DNA of 64,000 nucleotides from Clytia hemisphaerica (Eukaryota > Cnidaria > Hydrozoa > Leptothecata > Clytiidae). Shown here in pieces: positions 9,813-22,483 of the stretch. The stretch covers positions 439,154-503,153 of the forward strand of contig CACVBU010001135.1 of NCBI GenBank assembly GCA_902728285.1, read 5' to 3'. Made by a program: the position numbers and the translations under genes. The stretch's first letter is position 1, and every line of letters begins with the position of its first letter. The notes beneath the pieces were generated by a model. That model was not told the origin of the DNA. It ran no database searches and saw only the letters and a list, made by a program, of their open reading frames with translations.

Positions 9813-11198
9813 GGTATCTCACAAACACTTACCGGAACCAAGCACTCAGTCTAACTACAGTTTTATTTTCATAACTTTACAAACCTTTAGCAAGAAATGA
9901 TTAACCATGTTAAATTGACGGTGGCAGAAATAAAGGTGTTGAAAGGGAAGAGCGACAAATACCAAAAATGGACACCGGTTTTCAATACCATTGTCAAGAA
10001 ATACTTCGACGAGAAAACCGTATATTCTATAACGTTAAACATATGAAACTGATTGTAACTGCCTGTGAAGCACATGCAACTGACTGGTAAACGGAGGATA
10101 CCGCATGTTAAGTGGGTGTTAAATGGCTGTAAAGGACTGGTAACTGGGTGTGAAACGGTTATAACTGAGTGGAAGTGAGTAAATGGCACTCGAGATGACG
10201 AAGTTTTCTGCGTTAGTCGTGGTTTAGGAGGCAAAGTGTGAGGACATAAGAACGAAAAACCAGTTGTGAAGAAGTTTTTATAAGATGCTCACATAATTGG
10301 TTGTTCAAAACAATAGAGATAACGCGTTCTTTAGAAAAATATAATGAAAGTTTTTGTTTGAATAGTTAACGACCAATCCAATGACATAAATTCTTGTGAA
10401 ATGTTCATCTTGACCCTTTATGGAAACAACTGATAGAAAATTAAGCAACCAAGTTGCTAAGGCTTGAGGCCTCAAATTAACCGATCGTTTTTTTACTATC
10501 TTGTAAAGTAAAAGCTTGTACACGTTTCTTATTTGTAAGCATAACTAGAGTGGGAATTTGGCTTGAAACCAATAGATTTGTTGTTATAGACCAATAGAAA
10601 TTTAGGCCAGCCTCAGCTAAACTTACGATATGCTTATAAAGTTGAAACAGCCTTACAGTTATGGTATTCAGTTTAGATGTTTTTAAAACTCATTGTTTAC
10701 CCGGGGGGGGGGGTAAATCGCTGAAAATTGTTATATCCTCCAACCCAAATGTAAAATTTTCGGTCATTTGCAGAAAAAATCTCATTTTTACATTATAACA
10801 TATTAATGTAAGGCAAATCTAATATTTCCTAGGGGAGTTGTTCTAGAATAAAGCTTGATCTCTTGAATTCATTTTAATAAATTTTCGTTTTTCTGGAAGA
10901 TAATGTTCGTTAAAAATCTGAGTAATTAATTTAACAAAAGTGATAAAACCTAATTAACAAAAAGGTAAAAATGTTTATCAAGTAAGATCTTGAACGGACA
11001 AATAAAGGCTTTAACATCAATATATACACTTTTCACGCTAAAATCTCTAAAATATGTTTGACTCAATGATAAAACTATATATAATATATTTGGCATAAAA
11101 GAAAACGTAAAAGATAACAGCAGTATAAAAACATAAGAAACAATTTTTTAACTTTATAGGCCTTATTACACGCAAAAATGTTAACCTAAAATCATGAA
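9813..11198. other. no supported gene
   Basis: Open frames at 9887-10234 and 10305-10523 (minus) lack recognisable features. 10080-10180 holds loose repeats of a GTAACTGG-like phrase. A G-run with flanking CCC at about 10702 resembles one MITE tip, but no matching right end was found. Confidence 0.4.
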
Positions 11199-11343
11199 GC
11201 TTAGACCTATTTCCGAAAGAGGGATGATACATGGGCTTATAAAATTCTATTGGACGGGGGAAAATTAAAGATGCCAGTCCAATAAAATTATTATAAGCCC
11301 ATTGTATCATCCCTCTTTCGAAAATATTGCAATAGGTCTAAGT
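11199..11343. mobile_element. foldback MITE of about 140 bp
   Basis: Two long inverted arms: 11200-11254 (CTTAGACCTAT...AGAGGGATGATAC) and 11276-11342 (GTATCATCCCTCTTTCG...ATAGGTCTAAG), separated by about 20 nt. The right arm carries small insertions relative to the left. The transcript would fold into a near-complete hairpin. No coding potential. Confidence 0.75.
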
Positions 11344-12428
11344 TTCGTGTCCAAGGTTTAACTACGCGTAATATATTAGAAGACGATCATTTACTTGGAA
11401 TTACAGCCACACGTAATAAATGGAGTAAATTAATTACGATTCTTCACCAAAAAAACAGGATACGCGTTATATTCAAACTATTACGGTACACCGAGGCCGC
11501 TAAGTATGCCATAGATAAGGTACCAATAAAGGTAAGATTCTGATTAAAAGTCGATAAACAAATGAACGGTCAAAACTTGTAACAAACTGCTTCATAATCG
11601 TTAAATTAACTTTGTAAAAGCATCCCTTTTTTACAATCAGTGCAAGGTGTTTCTTAGACACCCATTTCTGAGTATCCTTCAATACTAATATTTTTTCGAA
11701 CGTGAAAGATTTGTCATACTTCGTCAAACAAGACGTCATGTAGTGCAAATAAACGTTAGCAAAATCCATCCTGACTTGCTCTCCTTTCTTTTCAAGAAGG
11801 TTCGCTCACCTGACGTTTTCACCAGCACTGTGTCGATTTTATCAAACTTTCGTCTGCATAACTCACATCTTGAGACTGGCCGGGGCAATTTTTCTTATCT
11901 TCTCGTGAAACTAAATAGAACCCGGACGAAAGTTCACGGTCTGGATCAAAGCCGTGGCGTTTTCATTGTGTTTCCATCTCTTCCACTGAAATTAGACGAA
12001 ATGGAGTAACGTTAACTTCAATTCTTTCCCATATCCATCTTGAATGATAATTTGAGTTTTCAACCAACCTCGTACCTATTCCTAATGACTTTCTGTTTTG
12101 ATGACAGCGTGATTACCTCTAGGATCGTCTAGATAAAAATCCCACACAGATGTAAAACATAAGTAATTACAGAAGCATTACATAAGCATTACTTATTTTG
12201 CATGGTTTTGACTGCATAACACTCTTCAAATACTACAAATACCAGACTAAAATTGCCTTGAAAATAGGAAATGCATTGTAAATTGAGCAAATGTCCCCAT
12301 TGAAAATACAAAACTACAGAAAATTACACAAGAAAGAAGACTTCATGTCAATCCCCCATCCAAAGGGATACCACCTTTTAAGGAAAATTTTCAATCCCCC
12401 CTCTTCAGTTCACAGTTTGAGCTTTGAA
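11344..12428. other. no supported gene
   Basis: Open frames at 11500-11769 and 11743-12009 show no recognisable motif or splice context. Confidence 0.4.
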
Positions 12429-14165
12429 TTAAAGAATTAAAAAAAAACATACCTCCCAATTGTTTGCCGTTTTCTTCACCTTTAATCGATTTACAAACAA
12501 CTCTGGTTCGCCTTGGTCGACTCTTCTCTTTTGAGATTTGGTACCTTTTTTTCCAGCAGTCACAGGCTTTTGGTATGTTTGACTGGGTTTAGGTATGAAT
12601 TTCGTAAATTCGATGATTTTGCTGTCTCTGGACTCTGGAAGCATTCGATGCCATGTTTTTGGGTCGATTGACAAGTGCTTGTATCCTTCATGAAGGCGGA
12701 ACTTTCCATGGCCTCTGATTGCCAAGGCAAGTTCTTGGTGATAATTTTCCGAAACCCACTTATCGATGACATGCAGTATTTTTCTCAAATCTCTTTGTTT
12801 TGATACTTCCTAGCTCGTCTCGTAGCTTCTTTTTTTGCTGTCTGTGAAGGTTTTCCAGGCAGTTGTTGTTGAAGTATCTATCTTTGATGTTGAGGAAAGT
12901 CTCGAGCAGACAGAATCAAGCAAGATTTGAAGGTATCCATTTGATATTTGACAAAACCAGTCGTGAAACCAGGGCGTATGTTCATGCCATACATCTTTAA
13001 GGCTAGAGCAAGCTAAAAAAGATCAAAATGATTATCTTTCATAAGCTGTTTTCAATTTCATGGAATGAAATCTTCAAGTTTGAGAAATTAATTCAGATAA
13101 CTCCCAATAATAATAAACACGTTGAAAGAAACAACCTTTGCATCAAAATCGGGCTCATCGACTGCATCAGCCAAGCCTTCCTGTACTACCCACACCTTCC
13201 TGTGTACCATACAAGTCTTGCCATCATTTTGTTTTGATTCTGGAGAGACACATTCATCTTCTTCAATTTCTCAGATGTCCTTCCTTTAGATGTTGTGTAC
13301 ACCATAATGCATCAGACAATCGAAAAATGTCTTAAATCCTTGTGCAGTTGCCTTATCGAGGTCATGACCAACTTCTTTAGCCCATTGATCAGTTCTGGTT
13401 TTTTTGTAGAGCGATTTCCATTGCCAAAGTAAGCGAAATTCTTCTGTGTCTTTCCGAAAGTGGAGCATCATGGGACCTGGGAACTCTGGCTGTTTACCAT
13501 CACTTTTCACAAGGCCCAAATGCTGATAAGACGTGTCAGTGAGCCATAATCCTGGAAGAATACTGAACGTTGTATCGACATTGAAATGACCATTACCCTC
13601 GACACAAAACCGATAGATATCATTGATCATTATCGGAGAATGTAGCACAGCTGTGTACCGGTCTTCTTGAAACCTGACTGATTGAACCAAGCTATTCTTG
13701 TCCTTTGCCAGGCCAATTAGAATCTCAACCTCATGTGCATGGGTATCGCGGTGCTTCAGTTGGTAGCTTCTGTTGTGAACTGTTTGAAGATTAACAATAG
13801 AGTTTGGGTTGGTTGCGGTTTTGTTAGTTTTTATGTACACCTGTTCAGGGGACATACCAGCCTTCAGATTCTGATCAACACTCTTCAAAACTTCTGGGTC
13901 TTTACGAAAATAAGGCCCTATAAAGAAAAATTTAGGAAAATATATCATCTTTGTTTCTTTACAAGAAAAGGCTCAAAGTGTTCTCAAGGGGGATGCTTAC
14001 TTTCTTTGAAAGAGTCCTAGATGGCACTTTGTCTTGAAGCCTCTAAAATGTGAATTTAGGCAAAACAGCAAAATTTACCCTATTGACCATACTCTATTGT
14101 GTACTATACAGGGGGTGTCAGGGTCAAATTTCAAATTTTCTGCCAAAGTTAAATTTGGATTTATT

Positions 14166-14203
<38 letters not shown>

Positions 14204-17200
14204 CATCAAATGAACACACTCAACGAGGAGGTAGTATTCACTCATTGGTGGGTATAGGACCTAGCCCCGGTTCCTGACCAGGAACAAAAAGGCTAGGAAC
14301 ACGAGTATAAATGATAAGTGATTCTACTAAAACGAAAAAATATATATATAAAGTAAAAGGATAATTTAATTCTCAGGGCCCGCCCATTCGTTATTTATAT
14401 AAAAATATGCTTTAAAAAACCGTGCAAAAATATCAAACAAAAAAAAACAACAAAAAAAAACAAACAAGCAAGACATTTCATGAGTTCAAAACTTTCTTTA
14501 ATATTGCAGTGGTTCCTATGACTGCCGATTTTTGCATACAAGTTTGGATGTAGCTGATGTCCAAATAACTCAAATATTTCTCTAGATTGTTTGACACTAC
14601 ACCCAAAGCTCCAACAACAAGAGGTATCACTTTCACAGTCACATGGTTCATCTTCCTGATTTCGTACGCAAGTGGGGTATATTTCTCAATCTTTTCTTGT
14701 TCTTTTTTATCTACATTGGCATCATTCGGAACGGAGAAATCAACAATTGTCCAATGTTTCTTTTCTTTATCAATAAATACAAGGTCAGGTCTGTTTGCTT
14801 CAAGTTCCTTTGGCGTCTCTACTTTCCTATCCCACCAAACCTCAAACTTTCCACAACTGCTGACTCTCACACTGTCAGGAGTTTCCTGGTACCACTTTTC
14901 ACTACATTTTATCCCGTGGTTCTTACAAACTTCCCAGTAGACCCTAAGCCCCATACGATCATGTCTTTTCCTATATGCAGAACCAGCTAGTTTCGAACAC
15001 CCACTAACAACATGTGACACCTTCTCTGGAAACTCCTTACATTTCCTACACAACCGATCTACTTCACCTCCTGTGATTCGACTTTTCAACCAGTTCGTTT
15101 GTAACGCCTGCTCCTGAGCTGAAAATATGTACCCCTCAGTTCGTTTATCCAAATAACCTTTCTTGAGCCAATCGAATGTTCGTTGGCTTACATATTTTAG
15201 ATTTTCATTAATTTTTTTTTGAGTATTTTTAAACAATATTTTGAATTTCTTTTGTACACCAAAAAATTTTGACGAAAGGGAGAATCAAAAATTTTAGGTT
15301 TTCCTTGGGTAAAGTAAGGCATGTCATAAATTGACAAAATTAACAACGGGACCGGGAGTTTGTAGGACACTGGCAAAATTCAACTTCTATACTTACCAGC
15401 ATGAGGATTGGTTGCATTACCATGTCTTCCCATTTTGATTTTGTCAAAGTCGGGTGAACCTTTATTCTTTCGATATAATACAAAGTAATGATCAAGCCAC
15501 TGAAAGTTGTAAAGCTGGACCTCAACAATTAGTTGATTAAAATCATTGAGCTTGTTGTAGCGATAGTATCGTTTGATGTAGAAAATAGATTCTTTGTCAA
15601 CATTCTCCTTTTTCCATGTTTGGTTTTCACCTGAACGAACATTGATGAAAAAGATACCATTTCCTTCTTTGTGTGCTTCTGTACATTTCACACCGTTGTA
15701 AAAGAAGCATTTCTTCACTCCACCTTTTCGACTGTATGCACCGTTCCCATCAGCTTTCACACTGTCCAGAGTTATTCTCTTTCGGTTAAATGTACATACC
15801 AAGTTATCGACCATGGTGTCCATGGTTGGTGGTTGGTCTAGCTCAAAATCTTCCGGCTTGTTTACAAGGAGATTCAGTATGAACTCAGATTTTTCAAAGT
15901 CATCGTCACTAAAGATTTTTAAACAAATTGAAAATTAGCATGATCTTTCGATGTAAATCTGAGTGGGATTATTTAAGATCATTGTCCAGTACTCTTTTGC
16001 CATTTTGCGTTTGTTCAGGGGTCAGGGTCCAAGATACCAGCCCAGGGCCCAAAACCCGGGGGGGTACTAGGTTTGCGAGATGACCTGAGATGACGGGTAT
16101 GTCCGAGCCGAAAACCGAAAATCGACCCTTTGAGAGACAAAATCTTGATGATTTTAGGACTCTTTGAGAGACTTTTTCCTAAATTTTGGTAGATTTTTTT
16201 CAAATTTTGGTTTGATTTTTACCAAATTTTGGTCAAAATTTCTTGAAATTGTGACCCTTTGAGAGAAAATTTTTTGATATTTGCGATTTTGGGACCCTTT
16301 CAGAGACTAACTTACGAATTTGTACCCCTTTGAGAGACTTTTGAGGCATCAAAAAAGGTACCCTTATGGCTCGCACATACCCGGCACCCATTTTGCCTAA
16401 GTACCCCCCAGGCCCAAAAACATGACTTTTCAAGATTTAAAAGTAGAAGACACCATCCACCAATTTGGAATTGATACTAACCTGGGAAACCCACAGAACT
16501 CCTCCAACTGGCAACAGGTACAAATGTCATTATCTCATTTACATTTTGATTATAAAAGGACACTGAACAAAATTTGACTCAGAAAATAAAAGCAAGTTTT
16601 TTCATTCCATTCAATGTTTCTTGAACTAAACTTAAGACAAAATGGTAAATGTTATGAAGATAAAAGAAGAAGTTCTGTGTACATTTGTAGATAAAGTTAT
16701 TGGTATTGCTCAATTGCTTACCTTGCAGGTTTCTTTGGATTGGTTTGTAAAAGTGATTCGGTTTCTTTAGGTATTTGGATCTCGGAACTAAATGAAAAAT
16801 TAATATAAAATAGTTTCTTCTTCTTCCATTTGATTGAGCTACATTTATAATTTGTCTATAGTGCGCAGAGGGGGGGTCCAGGTCCCACCAAAAAATAAGA
16901 TCCTGACACTATCTAAGGATTGTCTTTATCCTTAAAATGACTAGATTCTCTAGCATATTCTGAAATCAAAAATATTTGTTTATAGTTTTTGAGATCTTAT
17001 GATTTATATAAAAGATACACTCTTCCTGCTTACTTTTGAGTTAATCTCTATAGTAAACAAAACTGGGATTTAAATAGGCTTTCAGAAAATTTATACTCTT
17101 ATCGTGAAATTTTCTTGAAGAAAAAGTTATCGAAAACATTCATCAAGGGTCAATAACGGTCCTTAAACCCCCCACCTGTTATCTTGAATCCTTTGTGCCT

Positions 17201-20200
17201 CCTAAAACTCAAGTTTTTCCCTGCTCCCAAAGGCAACTATGTGAATGGTTCTATGAAACTATGAAAGTCATCCATGTTACCAAACTTATTTGAAAATCGG
17301 AAAAACTGAAGAGGGAATGAAAAATTTTCATAATAGGCACGGGGGACATTTGAAAATTAATCTACATAAGTTACTTCAGATAAGAATTATTTTGTACAAT
17401 AGACAAATGTTGATCAAAAAACCAAATTTTCCTGGTCTTCCAGTCTGTCTACTGTTTTTAAAAATGAGGGATATTTTACCTTTCTGTTGTCCTTTGTTCC
17501 ATTGTAACTTCGTTAGTAGTGTTTGTATTTGAATTAACACTGAATAAAAAAGACCAGATAAATATTAAAGATAATGATGACCAGCTTCTCTTTAAAAGAA
17601 CTAGCCTGATATTCCTATCATAGTGTATTGCCCTGCCAACCATGATTGTGCTCTAAGACACAGGCAGAGTATAGTACTGCTTAGTTTTAACTAACTAGTG
17701 AGATTCTGCAATTCAAGATGAAAATTTACTAAACTTTAGAACATGGAGAGAAATTGTAACACTGGATGCCCAATAATCTGACCATGTTATAAACTAGTGA
17801 GATTATAAAGCAATAGAAGGTATATTAGAAGCCAACGAGCTTCTTTATAAAACAATAGATAAGCGAATGAATTAAGTTCCACACTAGCAAGATAATAAAG
17901 CAGGAAAAAGGTACCGTAGCAAACTAGGGAGTTTAGAAAGTAATATATAAACGAGTGAACAAAATAAAAACTTTTTAATATAAAGCAATAGATGAACGAG
18001 TGAATAAAGAAGTTACTATAAGTAGGTGTTTTTGCTTTATTTTTTAGCTGGGACAGCTGGGAAATCTTTTTGGGTCAATAAAACTAAAATTCACTTGTAA
18101 AACTAAAATTCAAACCCTGATATTATAGGAATTGTCCTTAAACTGTTTGTTGTGATTAAAGCTAGCTGTCAGACACTGAACCACAGTTATGTTACCATTT
18201 GAGAAAGGGTTGAGAAGACACAAAACATCTCATCAGTTTAAGTACCCTACAAATAGGCAGTAAGAAGGAACACATACCCTCCATCAGGAAATGACGAAAA
18301 CAGCTGCTGCAAATCACAAGTCTGAAACTCACTATGTGTTGGTATATATAATTCTTCAAATTGATCCTCACCATTTTTGCTAAAAAGTCAAAATTTGTTT
18401 TTCAATCTCAATTTTGGCTAAAAAAATAAAGTATGAAAAAATAAGCGCTAATAGGGTATATTCCAACAACCGACATACACAATTTGACAGTAAAAAAGCC
18501 ACAAAATTGTGATAATATTGTCTCGCAATACTGACACCTGCAATTTTAAGTCCCCATGAAATCTTAAAATTGTGCAGTACTAGAGCCCCAACAACCACAA
18601 AATTTAAACCCTCATTGAAGTATTTCAATCAGGTTTTGATCCACTTGGAAAAGACTTTATTTCTGAGAGACATATACCTGCTGTCATTGTTATTGTTAGG
18701 ATCAGTTCTGTAATAACTTTTACTGATGATTATCCTACAATCGTCTTGTTCGTCACTACAAATATACAAGCGAATGAAAAAAGATACCACAACTTTCATT
18801 AAAGCGAGAATAACATTACTTCATTGTTAAATAAATGTTAAAATAAGAATTGGAATGAATTGTCTTCGATTTCAATAAACCGTATACAGTTGAATCTCGC
18901 TAATTTGAGCTTGAAGGGGAAATATAATTTGTTTGAATAACAGAGAGATTTTGACTTATAAAAATTATTTCATGAGGGTTTCAGCATGATGGGGACTGAG
19001 AATATGTTTGAGTTATAAAGAGATAGAATAACAGAAACTCGAATTAGCATGTTCAGTAACCCTGTCTTCATGAAACAGTGTCGCTAATAAGACTGACATA
19101 GCATTATTTTTGAAGAATAATAAATAGGTAATAGATATTATTGGAACAACAACAAGACAACAGCACCAAAATCTGACATACCTAGAGTCATTGAATTGTT
19201 GTTCCTCGTCGTATGAGAACTAAAAAATAAATAACATTGTAATTTTAAGAACAAGTAGCATTATGTTCAGTTATGTTGAACAGTGAAAGAGAAAGTTGTT
19301 TATCATTCTCTAACATGTTTCAGACTTTGGTCTGATATCAGGGGTAATGTTCTTTCTAATTTTGCGGAAACTAATTTTAGTGTTACTTAATTTTCGTGGT
19401 GTAAGGGTATGAAATTGGCATCATTTTGCGGAACTAATTTTAGCGATAGACACCAAATATTTGCCTAAATTCTTTCATTTTCTTAGGGGTTTTCAAGGAT
19501 TTCTAATGCATATCGTGGAACTCATTTTCACTGTAGACACCCAAAAGCGCCAAAATTAGTTCCCTTAAGGTAGTAGAAGAACTATTAATCAAGTCACCAA
19601 GAGGATTTAATAGTTTAAAAAACTTTGATTTAATTTAATCCACTTGATGTAATCTGTTAACTTCTGTGTTCTTAAAAAATTGGTAAAAATCAAAAGGAAA
19701 CATAAACAAAAAATGAACTTACTGTATGAGCTAATGGATTGCTCATATATTGTAAAATCAAATTAGCCGCAGCAGGTGGGCATTCAACATTTGGAAATAA
19801 CTCTGTCCATTCTGGTGAATGTCGTTCATTGTCGTGTTCATAAATAATTAAATTAGGTTGCGGTATTCCGATTGACTTTGCTGAAGTGCAGATTATGTTG
19901 AAGTCTTCCCCATTGTTTACAATATAATAATTGAAATACTTCCCAAGTGCTGATTTATCCACATATTTACATAATGGACCAATGGGTACCTTTGAAAGCT
20001 ATGAAGAACATAAAAAAAATACAATTTAGATTACAAATTTTGCAACCAATACCGTGAGAAAGGGTAACTTGCATCATTGGAGGCTAACATGCATAGAACT
20101 CAAATGAAAGACTTGTCTGGTCATTAAAATACAAAGTTAAATCAAAACAAAAATGGTAGAGTAGAGCTTCCAGCGGAGCTGCATAGTTGTATTTTAATGA

Positions 20201-22365
20201 CCAGACAGGTCATTTATTTGAGGGCTATGCATGTTAGCCTCCATTGATGCAAGTTACCCTTTCTCACGGTAATTGTTACTAACAGTCATCTCAAAAGAAA
20301 AATCTTTCACTTAGCGCCCACATGTCATATATTAAAGAAAGTAAAACTTGTGGTACCCCTCTGATTCAAAATGTGACCTTTTAATTTTAAGTTAAGGTGA
20401 GTCCAATTTAATTTGTTGTTCTACGGGCCCGACCGACCCTTTTATTGCTTAAATCAAAAAAAATAATAATATCGAATTTCCACTACAATATATTTTACAC
20501 ACTAGTTATTTGTAAGAATCAAACTTGAATAAGGCTGAAAATTAATTCAAGAAATTGAAAAATCATAAAAAGCATTCCATACACTAAAATTTTATTATGA
20601 TCATCTTCAAACAGTTACATCAAAATGCCTCGAAAATGTTGATATGAAAATTGCGTAATCAGAGAACGTATGTCTCGCTCATTATAAAAAGGCCGAGACA
20701 AACTTTCAATGATTGGATTGTAACATCGAGTTAAGTCTCTTTTGTTAAGTCACCAGGGGGTAAATAAAACAGACCTTGATACATTTATCGTTCGTTTCAA
20801 CTTGACCATTCGTTTAAAACTCAGCGTCCCAAATATTTGGGGTAGATAAAATATGTACAAAGAAATTCATACTTTTCCAACTTGGCAAATCTTTAAAAAA
20901 GAAGCGAACAATAAAATATAATTACCCTTTCCAAATAAACCTCTTCGGTGGCGAGCGTAGTCTACTCTGACGTAATTGTAAAATTTATGTGATGGGAGTT
21001 TGACATAGTAATGTAATGTTGTTTGGGGAATTATGAAGTTCTCTGGAATTTCGATTGCATTTATTCAGGTTGATTTTTTATGACTTTTAATGGTACTTTT
21101 TCTAACGAGTTTGATTACTCTGTTCTCACACTTATGTCTTTTTTTTTCGCGTCCTTTTCCGTGATTACTTTTATTTATATTTTTAAAGACAGGTAAGAAG
21201 GCATATTGATGTAACTGTCAAAGATAAAAAACAAAGCAAATCAATTTGTGTATCTGTGTGGTTGGTACTTTACAGACCAGTATTTTAACCGAAATAAACG
21301 TTGTTTTTTTTATAAGGAACACGTTTATAAGGAACTCGAGGCTGAAAATGGTCCAAAAAATAAGGAATTGTTAAGGAACTGCTCAGGCTGAGAATAAGAA
21401 AACAAGTTTTAAGGAACAGTAAAAGATGGTTATCCAAACTAAGCAGCTATATAAATAAGGAACTCGATAAGGAACTTTGAGGCTGAAATTCTCTGTAAAA
21501 ATAAGGAACTCAAGGCTCAGAGCAAAGTTAAGGCTCAGAGCAAAGTTAAGGTTCGTTACAAAAAAAAAAATGTGTAACCAAACCAAATAGCCAAAGCTGA
21601 AATTTTGCCAGCAAGTTTGTATTGACAACGTTTACAGTAACTCTGGTGAAAATTTCAAGTCAATGGCACTACGTTTCATGTATTTTACAGACCAGTTAGG
21701 AAACTCTCAAATTTTCATGTTTTGGTCTTATTCAAACCAAGAATTTGGGTCGATATTAACCAAAGTTTTTCATCAAAAACCCCCAGAATGTCGGGAACCT
21801 CTCAAACAAAATTTGTCTGCAAAGGTCTGTAAAATTTTTCATCAAAAACGACCAGAATTATAAAATTTTCAAATTCAGTCTGGCCTGTAAAGTACACAAA
21901 TATGGTGGTTGGTAAAAATTTGACCACATGCCTCGTAACTTTTCAATTTTCCCTCCCAAGACGCCAAGTTGGTGGAACCACCCACGCTAGTTCCTTGTAT
22001 GGAAAATGTTCTGAGCCCCCTCCCAAGCAGAAAGGGAGGGGTGGGAGAAGATATGAAATATCATGAATCATTAAAAATAACATTTTTTCCCACCAATCGA
22101 CCCTGCCCTCCTCCAAACTCCTACTCCTGTCTGTTAGCCACAGTGGCAGTGATGACATAATCAAGCTAGAGTAAAAATAAATAAATAAAGTTTTTGCAAT
22201 TTGATTGCTAGAAAATCAAAAAATCTGTCTGCATTTTCGAGACATTGCAGAAGCTTTGAGCAGCTAATAAATCAGTGCTAGTGTTACCTTTTCCTTAACA
22301 GCGTGTAAAATTACGTCCATGTCTGTGACATCACCAGATATTATTCTTTTTCTTTGAAGCGCCAT
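12429..22365 (-). CDS. multi-exon gene with a Mutator-like (MULE/DDE) transposase region; 3' part looks decayed
   Basis: Exons in minus order: 22365-22288 (MALQRKRIISGDVTDM, phase 0), 19998-19723 (276 nt), 19219-19182, 18755-18678, 18379-18278, 17539-17480, 16787-16722, 15908-15397, 13917-13286. All borders are AG/GT and the phases agree: exons three to eight meet in phase 2 on a Ser/Gly codon, and exon eight to nine in phase 1. The N-terminal region is unfamiliar (FNYYIVNNGEDFNIICTSAK). Exons eight and nine contain IKRYYRYNKLNDFNQL and then VDTTFSILPGLWLTD, GPMMLHFRKDTEEF and GHDLDKATAQGF, placed like the first and second Asp regions of MULE-type DDE transposases. After 13286 the frame meets stops. 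The expected C-terminal piece resumes at 12788-12429 (GHGKFRLHEGYKHLSIDPKTW). It is either a domesticated transposase or a recent pseudogene. Confidence 0.6.
14162..15240 (-). pseudogene. 5'-truncated LINE tail, R4/Dong-like with RLE endonuclease domain
   Basis: The ORF at 14478-15236 (252 aa) is the C-terminal end of a LINE polyprotein. It has a CCHC-type finger (CRKC...HVVSGC) followed by a restriction-like endonuclease core with RPDLVFID and TIVDFSVP, as in R2/R4-group elements that cut DNA at the insertion site. The reverse transcriptase that should precede it is absent, so the copy is truncated at about 15240. The 3' UTR (14205-14477) ends in a T-run at 14166-14204, which on the minus strand is the poly(A) tail. 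It sits in the intron between exons eight and nine of the MULE-like gene, in the same orientation. Target-site duplication not found. Group assignment is from motif pattern only. Confidence 0.7.
16047..16419. mobile_element. hAT-like MITE, copy B, with 8-bp target duplication
   Basis: The element (16055-16411) runs from CCCGGGGGGGTACT to AGTACCCCCCAGG. Direct repeats GCCCAAAA lie at 16047-16054 and 16412-16419. The interior repeats CCCTTTGAGAGAC about four times, related to CCCTTAGAGAGAC in the copy at 1761. It lies in an intron of the MULE-like gene. Confidence 0.8.
18889..19090. mobile_element. pogo/Tigger-like MITE, degenerate
   Basis: The left end ACAGTTGAATCTCGCTAATT pairs imperfectly with a right end whose reverse complement reads GGTTACTGAACATGCTAATT. 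The interior has phrases such as GAATAACAGAGAG and AGATAGAATAACAG. These resemble pogo-derived MITE ends. Ends and TSD are uncertain. Confidence 0.4.
20050..20271. mobile_element. TA-flanked foldback MITE of 218 bp
   Basis: CCGTGAGAAAGGGTAACTTG starts at 20052 and its reverse complement ends at 20269. TA borders both sides (20050-20051, 20270-20271). The arms extend about 85 bp inward with a few mismatches, leaving a loop of some 50 nt. It lies in the first intron of the MULE-like gene. Tc1/mariner-type insertion is inferred from the TA duplication. Confidence 0.85.
20272..22287. other. first intron of the MULE-like gene
   Basis: No exon in phase was found. 21290-21560 has loosely repeated AAGGAACTCGA and GAGGCTGAAA phrases, and an exact tandem duplication of about 20 bp (AAGGCTCAGAGCAAAGTT) at about 21518-21556. 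Confidence 0.4.
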
Positions 22366-22483
22366 GTTGGCGTCTGACCAACGTGGGTGGCAAGATGCAA
22401 AAGGGCGTCGAGAATGTTCTCGTGGATTAATTCATAATGGCTCAAATTCTCGGCGTCCGTAATTTTAGCGAAACCAAGTTCGG

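Noticed and set aside
10700..10725. CCCGGGGGGGGGGGTAA as a fifth MITE copy
   Set aside because: No matching right end or 8-bp duplication was found downstream.
14050..14277. ORF with a long Phe run on the + strand
   Set aside because: It is translation of the T-run, which is the poly(A) tail of the minus-strand LINE.
14587..14990. Two + strand ORFs of about 115 residues
   Set aside because: They are antisense shadows of the LINE endonuclease ORF at 14478-15236.
16485..16505. A possible extra exon (GGAGGAGTTCTGTGGGTTTC in minus sense) between 16722 and 15908
   Set aside because: It breaks the phase that exon 16722-16787 and exon 15397-15908 share when joined directly.
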